Positions 1 to 4,707 of a stretch of 5,445 nucleotides of DNA are shown piece by piece. The number at the start of each line of letters is the position of its first letter. The first letter of the stretch is position 1. The stretch lies in assembly GCA_900764225.1 (NCBI GenBank), contig CAAFNG010000117.1, forward strand, positions 1 to 5,445, read 5' to 3'. The notes under the pieces were generated by a model. It worked only from the letters and a program-made list of their open reading frames with translations. It was not told the origin of the DNA and did not search any database. Position numbers and translations under genes: made by a program. The stretch comes from Lachnospiraceae bacterium. GTDB lineage: Bacteria > Bacillota > Clostridia > Lachnospirales > Lachnospiraceae.

Positions 1-27
1 GGGCTCGGAGATGTGTATAAGAGACAG
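1..27. other. Nextera/Tn5 sequencing adapter (artefact), left end
   Basis: The first 27 bases are the 3' part of the Nextera read-2 transposase adapter and end in the 19-base Tn5 mosaic end AGATGTGTATAAGAGACAG. They are not part of the source genome. Genuine sequence begins at 28. Translated on the minus strand, this stretch gives the well-known artefact peptide LSLIHISEP, which would be appended to the truncated gene at 28-300. Confidence 0.97.
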
Positions 28-300
28 ATATTGTTCTTGGCTTTCTTTTTCGTCTTCTTTCTGCCATTTCCGATCCAACCGCTTATCTTTATTCGTCCGA
101 ATCCAGCCGCAGATTCCACACTCACCTATTGTTGCTGCCACAACAGCGCAGGCATAGGTTTCCGGCATACTTCCATATTCCCGGAAAACCAGGATCATCT
201 GCCAGTTGAACCAAACAAAAAAGGCACCGACCAGAATCAGTACCAGGTTCAAGGTTCCGACCTTCTTTACGGCCGCAACCACTTTTTTAATTTTTTTCAT
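28..300 (-). CDS. Holin-like small membrane protein, 3' end missing
   Basis: The ATG at 300-298 opens a frame of 91 genuine codons (MKKIKKVVAAVKK...) that runs into the adapter without a stop, so the C-terminus is missing. A very basic N-terminus (7 Lys in the first 13 residues) is followed by a hydrophobic segment at about residues 16-38 and a second, weaker one at about 49-67 that contains three Cys. The tail is highly charged (KDKRLDRKWQKEDEKESQEQ). A short protein with a basic start, two membrane segments and a charged tail, lying downstream of a tail module, fits a phage holin or holin-like protein. That role is inferred from topology and position; I see no family-defining motif. Purine-rich GGGAGG and AGGTGA stretches precede the ATG. 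It lies 35 nt downstream of the coiled-coil membrane protein gene and is probably cotranscribed with it. Confidence 0.7.
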
Positions 301-335
301 TTCACCTACAGCCTCCCATTGGCCTTTATTAAAGG

Positions 336-890
336 TTACTTTCTGCTCCCCATCAGTTCAGCAATTTTGGCATCTTCGTGCATCGGAATCACTTCCAATG
401 CTCTCATCTCAGGCTGTACAACCGTATGCATATGTCCATTCCCTTTTGCATTTTCGTATTCCTTAAACATAGACCAAAACGCATCTGCCTCCATTTCACT
501 CCATGCATGAAGCGGATTTTTTTCCGGACTTGTAAAATATCGATGTGACTGCAGAAGTCTGTCTCGAAGTTTGCTGCGCTCTCTGCTGATAATGTCCTCT
601 TCAATCTTTTCCAGCTGCTTCTGGTGTTGATCCATGCCTTCTTTCAGCTCTGCAATGCTTTTATTGAACTGCTGCTGAATTTCTATGCTCTGCTGATGCC
701 ATGATGGGTACATATTCACCTGATCCATAACTTTTTTGAATTGTTCGTTTTTTTCCTTTTCATGAATTGCCTTGTCAGAAAAGTAACTCTCTACTTTCCG
801 ATAACACAAAACAAGGAATACCAACGCCGCAATTATAGTAATGCCCCAGCCAATGCTATAATTTCCTACTAGGTTAATTAGATACTCCAT
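336..890 (-). CDS. Membrane-anchored coiled-coil phage protein (lysis-region hypothetical)
   Basis: This 184-aa protein has one N-terminal membrane segment at about residues 12-30 (GWGITIIAALVFLVLCY). A long charged helical region follows at about 35-105, rich in Glu, Lys and Gln with heptad-like spacing, as expected of a coiled coil. The C-terminal part at about 104-167 contains ERSKLRDRLLQSHRYF, KNPLHAWSEMEADAFWSMFKEYE and GNGHMHTVV. Its aromatic/acidic pattern looks like a conserved domain, and I recall similar unnamed proteins in Clostridia phages, though I cannot confirm this here. The ATG at 890 is preceded by purine-rich AGGAAGGA and is the natural start because the membrane segment follows at once. 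The predicted topology is a short outside N-terminus and a cytoplasmic coiled coil. Its place between the DGR and a holin-like gene suggests a role in lysis or the envelope, but no function is proven. Confidence 0.85.
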   Translation of the reverse strand: MEYLINLVGNYSIGWGITIIAALVFLVLCYRKVESYFSDKAIHEKEKNEQFKKVMDQVNMYPSWHQQSIEIQQQFNKSIAELKEGMDQHQKQLEKIEEDIISRERSKLRDRLLQSHRYFTSPEKNPLHAWSEMEADAFWSMFKEYENAKGNGHMHTVVQPEMRALEVIPMHEDAKIAELMGSRK

Positions 891-905
891 TTTCCTATTC
901 CTTCC

Positions 906-974
906 TCATTTCTTTTTATGGCGTGCGTGTGTTGTCGGGCCGGCTCTCCGATTGATTCTGCTTTTAGGTTTCAT
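906..974 (-). CDS. Possible 22-aa basic peptide, translationally coupled
   Basis: The start ATG at 974-972 overlaps the TGA stop of the upstream 56-aa gene as ATGA, a typical coupling junction in phage operons. The peptide MKPKSRINRRAGPTTHARHKKK is strongly basic (10 Lys/Arg and 2 His of 22) and ends at TGA 908-906, 15 nt before the next gene. It has no strong ribosome binding site of its own, only GGACTGGAAG inside the upstream gene, so expression would rely on coupling. A chance frame in a 80-nt intergenic gap is a serious alternative. Confidence 0.35.
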   Translation of the reverse strand: MKPKSRINRRAGPTTHARHKKK

Positions 975-1141
975 TCTTCCAGTCCTTTCTGCAGATCCGC
1001 TGCTTCTTTGATCATTGCCAGTTCCTCATCCTCAATAGTTCCATGCTGCAGTAATGCAAGTGCCAGCCGGTCTATGAGTTTCGTCTGTAACTGGATAATC
1101 TTCGACTGACCATCCATCACCTCTGCGATAGTAGTTCTCAT
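971..1141 (-). CDS. Small helical phage protein (56 aa) overlapping the RT 3' end
   Basis: This unlisted small frame begins MRTTIAEVMDGQSK and ends LQKGLEE, with TGA at 973-971. Its start is supported by an exact AAGGAGG at 1156-1150, eight bases before the ATG at 1141-1139. The protein is likely all-helical: IIQLQTKLIDRLALALLQHG (residues 15-34) is amphipathic, and an acidic second helix follows (IEDEELAMIKEAADLQKGLEE). The first 110 nt overlap the last codons of the reverse transcriptase gene in another frame, so the two are translationally linked. The strong binding site and ordinary composition make this a more convincing coding frame than the RT tail it overlaps. I recognise no family; its position before membrane and lysis-like genes suggests a phage late protein. 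Confidence 0.75.
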   Translation of the reverse strand: MRTTIAEVMDGQSKIIQLQTKLIDRLALALLQHGTIEDEELAMIKEAADLQKGLEE

Positions 1142-2252
1142 CCCGATCCCCTCCTTCCTCGTATATTTGTTTCATGTCTGCGTGCGTCAGGACAAAATCA
1201 TCCAGAATCTTCTCCTTCAGTGCATCGCAGTCACAATACTTCATCATCCCCAAGTAACTCTGCAGTGTGTCTGTTGCCTGCTTAAAAGAAATTTCCTTTA
1301 CTCTGTACGCTTCTTTCTTTGCTTTCAAAACTCTCTTGATGTGAAGCGTTGTTTTCTTCCTGAGTGCCACTTTGTCAGGCCATACCCTGTATCCAACAAA
1401 TTCAATACCTTGATTTATTGGCCGGATACAAGTTTTATTGTTTAGCTGCAGTTCCAACTCCGTTTCCAGAAAAGAAGCAATTCTGACTTTCCATTCCTGG
1501 AGCTGTGCCTTGCTACTACTGAGAATAATCACATCATCCATGTATCGGACATAACAATGAATTTGCAATTCCCTCTTGCAGAACTGATCCAGTGCGTCCA
1601 GATATACATTCGCAAACACCTGTGATAACAGATTTCCGATAGGCAGTCCGACATCAAAAAGACGTTCTTCCAAAGGCACTTCCCCTGGTGAACGTCCTGG
1701 CGGCAATCCAAACGGTGTATGTTTGCAATCTATAATTGATTCCAGCAATTTCAGTAACCGCTGGTCCTTAATTTTCTTTGCAAGTATTTTCTTTAGTATC
1801 CGGTGAGATATTCGGTAAAAATATTTGCTTATATCTAGCTTTAAGTAATACCACTGCTCATCCTTACGGTTCACCTGTTCCAACCAGTATTTAAGCCGAA
1901 ACATAGCGGTCAGTGGTCCTCTTTCCGGGATACATCCGTAAGAATCCTTGATATATCCCTTAATCAGCATAGGATTGATAACTCTGTATATCGCCCATTG
2001 AACAACTCTGTGTTTAAATTTGATGGACATTATCATCCTTTTCTTCGGTTCGTACACATAGAAAATATAATATTTGTCTATGGTATACGTCCCATCGTAA
2101 ACAGAATCTCTAATCTCTTTCAAATTATCCCAGGCGTTGAAATTGAAGAGCATTACATCCTTGTTGTATCTCCTTTGATCTGAAGCATCTTCTAAGGCTC
2201 CATACAGATTTTCCATAGAGAAGATAAGATCAAAAACATTCTTAATCTTCAT
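1032..2252 (-). CDS. rt (brt-like): DGR reverse transcriptase
   Basis: This 406-aa group II-intron-like reverse transcriptase is of the diversity-generating retroelement class. It would copy the TR transcript into adenine-mutagenised cDNA. Visible motifs are LKLDISKYF at 137-145 (first catalytic Asp, D140), IGNLLSQ at 205-211, the catalytic YMDD at 237-240 in CYVRYMDDVIIL, and IEFVGYRVW at 283-291. IGNLLSQ is the DGR signature: Gln replaces the Pro of the QGxxxSP motif of retroviral and intron RTs. Fingers/palm residues such as SIKFKHRVVQWAIYRVI (76-92) fit the family. No maturase, endonuclease or RNase H domain is visible. The start follows AAAGGAG at 2271-2265 with a long 12-nt spacing. The protein is longer than the 328-aa BPP-1 phage enzyme as I recall it; the last 40 or so residues are low in family character and overlap another gene. 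Upstream lie TR and avd, the canonical order. Confidence 0.96.
   Translation of the reverse strand: MKIKNVFDLIFSMENLYGALEDASDQRRYNKDVMLFNFNAWDNLKEIRDSVYDGTYTIDKYYIFYVYEPKKRMIMSIKFKHRVVQWAIYRVINPMLIKGYIKDSYGCIPERGPLTAMFRLKYWLEQVNRKDEQWYYLKLDISKYFYRISHRILKKILAKKIKDQRLLKLLESIIDCKHTPFGLPPGRSPGEVPLEERLFDVGLPIGNLLSQVFANVYLDALDQFCKRELQIHCYVRYMDDVIILSSSKAQLQEWKVRIASFLETELELQLNNKTCIRPINQGIEFVGYRVWPDKVALRKKTTLHIKRVLKAKKEAYRVKEISFKQATDTLQSYLGMMKYCDCDALKEKILDDFVLTHADMKQIYEEGGDRDENYYRRGDGWSVEDYPVTDETHRPAGTCITAAWNY
1150..1156 (-). promoter_or_regulatory. Ribosome binding site of the 56-aa overlapping gene
   Basis: On the minus strand the sequence is AAGGAGG, eight bases before the ATG at 1141. It lies inside the RT reading frame, at about RT residues 366-368, and decides that the internal 56-aa frame is translated on its own. 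Confidence 0.75.
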
Positions 2253-2264
2253 GTTGCGTTATCG

Positions 2265-2271
2265 CTCCTTT
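2265..2271 (-). promoter_or_regulatory. Ribosome binding site of the RT gene, unusually long spacing
   Basis: AAAGGAG on the minus strand lies 12 nt before the RT ATG at 2252. This is longer than the 7-9 nt seen at the other genes here, so RT translation is probably weak. No better start codon lies between the two. Confidence 0.55.
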
Positions 2272-2403
2272 GTATTTGACTATGTGTGGCAGCTTTCACT
2301 CTCGTTACTTGCGGCCTCCATAGGTGTCTCCTGCTTTGTGTGTCTCCACAGGGACAGCTCTACCCACGCACGAGTAGAACCATTTTTTCTCCTTCCACAC
2401 GGT

Positions 2404-2414
2404 CGGAGCGGAAA
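2404..2414 (-). repeat. Third copy of the VR/TR end core in the spacer
   Basis: The minus-strand sequence TTTCCGCTCCG here is identical to the A-free end of TR (2495-2485) and VR (3144-3134). It is in the same orientation and lies 81 nt beyond the TR copy, an exact number of codons. It could be a remnant of duplication or an RNA element. Confidence 0.6.
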
Positions 2415-2436
2415 TAGACTCCTTTAAATCTCTCGC

Positions 2437-2448
2437 ACTGCCGGCAGT
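2437..2448. other. 12-bp perfect palindrome in the TR-RT spacer
   Basis: ACTGCCGGCAGT is its own reverse complement. It lies 32 nt beyond the TR end within the DGR RNA region. In RNA it could form a short ACTG/CAGT stem with a CCGG loop, or a self-complementary dimer contact. A role in cDNA priming or RNA folding is only inferred. Confidence 0.5.
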
Positions 2449-2480
2449 CCTTGAACTGACCGGTTCTGGCATATGAGAGT

Positions 2481-2596
2481 AAAGCGGAGCGGAAACCGAT
2501 GTTGCCGTTGGCGTTAGTCCGAGGGTTGTTCAGGTTCACGTTGAACACGCCAGCATTGGAAGTGTTGTTCCAGTTGCCCCCGCAGATCGGCAAACG
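2481..2596 (-). repeat. DGR template repeat (TR)
   Basis: This 116-bp segment aligns without gaps to VR at 3130-3245 with 103 identities. All 13 differences are at adenines of the TR sense strand. Translated in the target frame it reads from RLPICGGNWNN to GFRSA and carries 11 Asn codons (10 AAC, 1 AAT), with 22 of its 26 adenines in those codons. AAY codons cannot become stops when only the adenines change, the classical DGR design. The last 19 nt on the sense side (2499-2481) contain no adenine, giving an immutable end for homing. TR lies 33 nt after the avd stop and 228 nt before rt. Confidence 0.97.
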
Positions 2597-2629
2597 AAAT
2601 AGCCTATTCCCGGCGGTACAACCGGATCA

Positions 2630-3061
2630 TTACCGGCTGTACCTTGATTTTGCACTTTTATTCTGTTGTGACGATTTTTGATCGCCGTATACCCATTCTT
2701 TATATTTTCCAATCATTCTTCCGATTTCAGCAGAACGGCCTTCCCATTCACTCCTTGAAGATTTTCCTTTTAAATATCCCAGGCGGTAGGCTACTCTGAT
2801 GTGGGACTGGAGAGCTTTGTTCGTTTCATCCAGTTCGCTGATGGAAGTTTTCTTGTAGTATGCAACCGTTAATGCCGACGCCAGCTGCGACATTCTGTTC
2901 ATACAATGAGCTATATCGTCACCTAATAATTTCTGGTGTGCAATAGACCATCTTTCGATGAGAGGGAGGGCGTAGATTTCCATATCTTCAATTTTCTGTA
3001 ATATCGTTAGCCCTTCCTCTTCCATCTCTGCTGTCATGTTGTCGGATCTCTGTTCTGCCAC
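2630..3061 (-). CDS. avd: DGR accessory variability determinant (Avd), four-helix protein
   Basis: This 143-aa, almost wholly helical protein lies between the target gene and TR, the standard position of avd. Helices are apparent at about residues 9-28, 28-50, 50-72, 76-100 and 104-125. PLIERWSIAHQKLLGDDIAH (33-52) resembles the aromatic/LG-containing core of the Avd/four-helix-bundle family (related to the 23S rRNA intervening-sequence proteins). The C-terminus is basic and hydrophilic (QKSSQQNKSAKSRYSR), suited to nucleic acid. In BPP-1, Avd is a pentameric partner of the RT needed for mutagenic copying of TR RNA; the same role is inferred here. The start is GTG at 3061, chosen because AAAGGAG (3075-3069) lies seven bases upstream; the ATG one base further upstream opens only a nine-codon frame. 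The gene ends in TAA directly followed by TGA, both in frame. Confidence 0.88.
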   Translation of the reverse strand: MAEQRSDNMTAEMEEEGLTILQKIEDMEIYALPLIERWSIAHQKLLGDDIAHCMNRMSQLASALTVAYYKKTSISELDETNKALQSHIRVAYRLGYLKGKSSRSEWEGRSAEIGRMIGKYKEWVYGDQKSSQQNKSAKSRYSR

Positions 3062-3068
3062 ATTCTTT

Positions 3069-3075
3069 CTCCTTT
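3069..3075 (-). promoter_or_regulatory. Ribosome binding site deciding the GTG start of avd
   Basis: AAAGGAG on the minus strand is seven bases before GTG 3061-3059. An overlapping ATG one base upstream is out of frame and stops after nine codons, so GTG is the real start. Confidence 0.65.
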
Positions 3076-3085
3076 CACCACAAAC

Positions 3086-3103
3086 GCCGCCTTCCCAGGC
3101 GGC
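3086..3103 (-). promoter_or_regulatory. VR-distal hairpin (probable DGR target-recognition element)
   Basis: On the sense strand GCCGCCT and AGGCGGC form a perfect 7-bp GC-rich stem with a GGGA loop, 16 nt after the target stop codon and 26 nt past the VR end. Phage DGRs such as BPP-1 carry a GC-rich hairpin/cruciform with a four-base GRNA loop downstream of VR that aids target recognition; stem length, loop and position agree. TR has no copy nearby, as expected for a mark of the recipient. A weak terminator is possible, but the following bases (GTTTGTGG) are not a U run. Confidence 0.75.
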
Positions 3104-3105
3104 AA

Positions 3106-3129
3106 TCAGTTTACAGTCCTCAGTTTACA
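3106..3129. repeat. 10-bp direct repeat spanning the target stop codon
   Basis: TCAGTTTACA occurs at 3106-3115 and again at 3120-3129, four bases apart. On the sense strand each is TGTAAACTGA, and the first one encountered contains the target gene's stop TGA. The pair fills the gap between the VR end and the hairpin. Confidence 0.8.
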
Positions 3130-4166
3130 AAAGCGGAGCGGAAACCGATGTAGCCGCCGGCGTGAGTCCGAGGGTTGCTCAGGCTCACGTAGAACACGCC
3201 AGCACCGGAAGTGTAGCTCCAGCTGCCCCCGCAGAACGGCAAACGCTCTCCGGAAGTATTTACTCCATGGTAATCTCCACCGTAATCTCCGTTTGGCTCA
3301 TCCGGATACAGGAGGAGAGCTTTTGCCAACTCCGGAGCTGCTGTAAGTCCTTCGCCAAGTGTCATATTGTTATATGGCAGCCAGTTTCCTGTGTCTTTCG
3401 GCGTGATAGTTCCTTTGGTAAGCTGAATCTTTCCAGAAACAACATCCCATTTCAAAGTACCAGCAGTTCCCGGAGCCACCAGTGAACCGTCAGCTGCGAT
3501 TGCTTTCCATTCTGTAGAACCAGCCACCATACTGGTTGTCAAAATCATGCTGTTCGCATACGGAATAATCTGGATTTCGCCATCAACCAGTCTCATGCCG
3601 GCGCACCACTCCCACACATTTCCATTCAGATCGAAGATTCCGTCAGGCATCCAGTTGTGGCTCCATGTATCAGGACCAGAACCGGTTGCTACACGAGCGA
3701 TCTTATTACTATCGTAGTGAGTCGGTGTCCCTTTCTCGTGTGGATATCCGTGATCGCTGCCGTAGTTATTGTTACCTCTTGGCATAGTGCCGTTTTTTCT
3801 ACACCACAGAGCGATAGCGCTCCATAAGGAATACGGCATCAGGCCCCATCCGGTTCCTTTGTTTCTGCAGTAGTTGACGGACTGATCGAAGTTCACGTTG
3901 GCCTTCGGGTCCTTAAACGGAAGTGAGTATGCTCTGTCATTCATTACAATGTTCTGGAATTTTGAGACATACACAACATCTTTTTCCGCACCACCTACAG
4001 AAAATGCCGGATGGATGTTCTCACTTCCTCCGGCAATTACATCTGAGATTTTGAATTTTGGAAACGCAACCATGATGGACGGCATCCCACGATCATCCAG
4101 TAAAACTGTGTTCTTTCCTCCGGACAGTGCCTCGACTGCCAGCTTCATATCATCAAAATTTGCCAT
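3120..4166 (-). CDS. DGR target protein: FGE/C-type-lectin-fold, probable tail receptor-binding protein
   Basis: This 348-aa protein ends in the variable repeat. The region from about 95 to the end has the formylglycine-generating-enzyme/sulfatase-modifying-factor type of C-lectin fold: GTGWGLMPYSLWSAIALWCRKNG (104-126), RGNNNYGSDHG (130-140), the hallmark GIFDLNGNVWEWCAG (176-190), and the terminal LPFCGGSW to NPRTHAGGYIGFRSAF. These are the usual features of phage DGR targets such as Mtd and related lectin-like proteins, in which variable residues sit on an exposed ligand-binding face. The N-terminal 90 or so residues probably attach it to the particle. Residues 205-270 look like an insertion in the fold, rich in Gly, Thr and Ser. 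The ATG at 4166 lies three bases after the upstream stop, with AGAGAGG inside that gene. A role in host adsorption is inferred from the tail-gene context. Confidence 0.93.
   Translation of the reverse strand: MANFDDMKLAVEALSGGKNTVLLDDRGMPSIMVAFPKFKISDVIAGGSENIHPAFSVGGAEKDVVYVSKFQNIVMNDRAYSLPFKDPKANVNFDQSVNYCRNKGTGWGLMPYSLWSAIALWCRKNGTMPRGNNNYGSDHGYPHEKGTPTHYDSNKIARVATGSGPDTWSHNWMPDGIFDLNGNVWEWCAGMRLVDGEIQIIPYANSMILTTSMVAGSTEWKAIAADGSLVAPGTAGTLKWDVVSGKIQLTKGTITPKDTGNWLPYNNMTLGEGLTAAPELAKALLLYPDEPNGDYGGDYHGVNTSGERLPFCGGSWSYTSGAGVFYVSLSNPRTHAGGYIGFRSAFVN
3130..3245 (-). repeat. DGR variable repeat (VR) at the 3' end of the target gene
   Basis: VR encodes residues 308-346 of the 348-aa target protein. 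Compared with TR it carries 8 A>G, 4 A>T and 1 A>C changes. These give F311, S315, S317, Y318, G321, Y326, S328, S330, H335, G337 and Y339 in place of Ile or Asn; N331 stays as in TR. Non-adenine positions are unchanged in all 90 cases, which suggests recent homing rather than old divergence. Homology stops sharply on both sides. Confidence 0.97.
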
Positions 4167-4169
4167 GAT

Positions 4170-4535
4170 TTAGACCTCTCTTTCCCATAATCTCAGTTCG
4201 CAACGATCCATAGAAAAAGGAACCGGCTTCAGCACTTTGATAGTAGGCTGTTCGGTTCCCTCTTCATTTTCCGGATCATAGTTCGGATTTTCTTTTTCCA
4301 CTTCTGTATATTCCCTTGCAGGAATAATGATCTGTGCAACGTACTTGTCACCTGCATCGGCTCCCATCACCAGTCCACCGGTGTAGTCTTCGCAAATATC
4401 GATCACAACCTCATAGTCACGCTCTTTCTTTGAGACATTGAACATCAGCTCTCCATCGTCAAAGTCGATTGTTTTTCCAGATACCTCGTAAGGAATGAAA
4501 TTCTTTCCGTCTTCCGGTAAGTGTGTAATCTTCAT
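4170..4535 (-). CDS. Phage late-operon protein of unknown function (121 aa)
   Basis: This beta-rich 121-aa protein begins MKITHLPEDGKNFIPYEVSGKTIDF. Strand-like segments (YEVVIDICEDY, KYVAQIIIPAREY, CELRLWEREV) are separated by an acidic loop at about residues 78-96 (EVEKENPNYDPENEEGTE). There is no membrane segment or signal peptide. The start is firm: AGGAGG at 4549-4544 lies eight bases before the ATG, which overlaps the upstream stop as TGATG. The target gene follows after three bases, so these genes are translated in series. I do not recognise the family. Being next to a tail receptor-like protein, it may be a tail component or an assembly helper; this is inference from position only. 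Confidence 0.85.
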   Translation of the reverse strand: MKITHLPEDGKNFIPYEVSGKTIDFDDGELMFNVSKKERDYEVVIDICEDYTGGLVMGADAGDKYVAQIIIPAREYTEVEKENPNYDPENEEGTEQPTIKVLKPVPFSMDRCELRLWEREV

Positions 4536-4705
4536 CAGTAATACCTCCTCTGTGTTCTTCCCATTTCCATTGCTTCACGGCTTCTGACCGCAGTTACTTC
4601 TGCAGCTTCTCTCATTGCCGGGTTGTTGGTGTCGATTCCGTACTTCTTGGCAACATACTCGATGTCTGCCTGTCTTCTTTCGTCCTGGATAATCACATTT
4701 GCCAT
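4535..4705 (-). CDS. Small phage protein of unknown function (56 aa)
   Basis: This small frame encodes a protein beginning MANVIIQDERRQADIEYVAKK and ending GRTQRRYY. AGGAGG at 4720-4715 is nine bases before the ATG at 4705-4703, and the TGA stop overlaps the next gene's ATG (TGATG). The upstream gene ends two bases before its start. This tight fit on both sides, with no other gene in the 172-nt gap, makes it very probably real. The sequence is hydrophilic and mostly helical, with a basic tail and a YGIDTNNPAMREAAE segment. I recognise no domain. It may be a small tail-assembly or connector protein, judged only by its place in the structural operon. Confidence 0.8.
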   Translation of the reverse strand: MANVIIQDERRQADIEYVAKKYGIDTNNPAMREAAEVTAVRSREAMEMGRTQRRYY

Positions 4706-4707
4706 GA

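Larger units (their letters stand above)
2253..2629 (-). ncRNA. DGR template RNA region: avd-TR linker, TR and TR-RT spacer
   Basis: The stretch between the avd stop and the RT start holds no convincing gene. It corresponds to the functional DGR RNA: a 33-nt leader, the 116-nt TR, and a 228-nt spacer. In the BPP-1 phage system the sequence just 3' of TR is structured and primes cDNA synthesis; an equivalent role here is inferred. Visible structure includes a small CGGT/ACCG hairpin at 2614-2624, a 12-bp palindrome at 2437-2448, and an 11-nt repeat of the TR end at 2404-2414. Two ribosome-binding-like sites with tiny frames also occur (ATG at 2383, 7 aa, and ATG at 2321, 13 aa). RNA ends are unknown; boundaries are set by the flanking genes. 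No promoter was seen, so the RNA probably comes from the operon transcript. Confidence 0.75.

Noticed and set aside
323..335. Near-palindrome CCTTTATTAAAGG after the coiled-coil gene as a terminator
   Set aside because: The stem is only 5-6 AT-rich pairs with almost no loop and no U run, and the next gene follows at 300 in the same direction.
13..510. Plus-strand 165-aa frame with a signal-like N-terminus
   Set aside because: It starts inside the adapter, and it is antisense to two better minus-strand genes with binding sites and membrane segments.
1032..2252. Group II intron or retron reverse transcriptase
   Set aside because: There is no maturase/endonuclease domain, no intron domain V/VI or msr-msd pattern, and the IGNLLSQ motif plus TR/VR pair identifies a DGR.
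2324..2347. 8-bp direct repeat GTGTCTCC (2324-2331 and 2340-2347) as a CRISPR or iteron unit
   Set aside because: Only two short copies with no regular array or origin features; probably chance.
2360..2593. 77-aa protein containing the TR sequence
   Set aside because: The start would be a TTG without a ribosome binding site, and the frame exists because TR copies a coding segment. Kept only as an observation on TR origin.
3086..3103. Rho-independent terminator between target gene and avd
   Set aside because: The stem is good but is followed by GTTTGTGG rather than a U run, and avd must be transcribed from upstream; the DGR recognition hairpin explains it better.
3036..3485. Plus-strand 149-aa frame opposite VR and the target gene
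   Set aside because: It is antisense to the target 3' end and the avd start; composition is what an antisense shadow gives and no binding site is evident.
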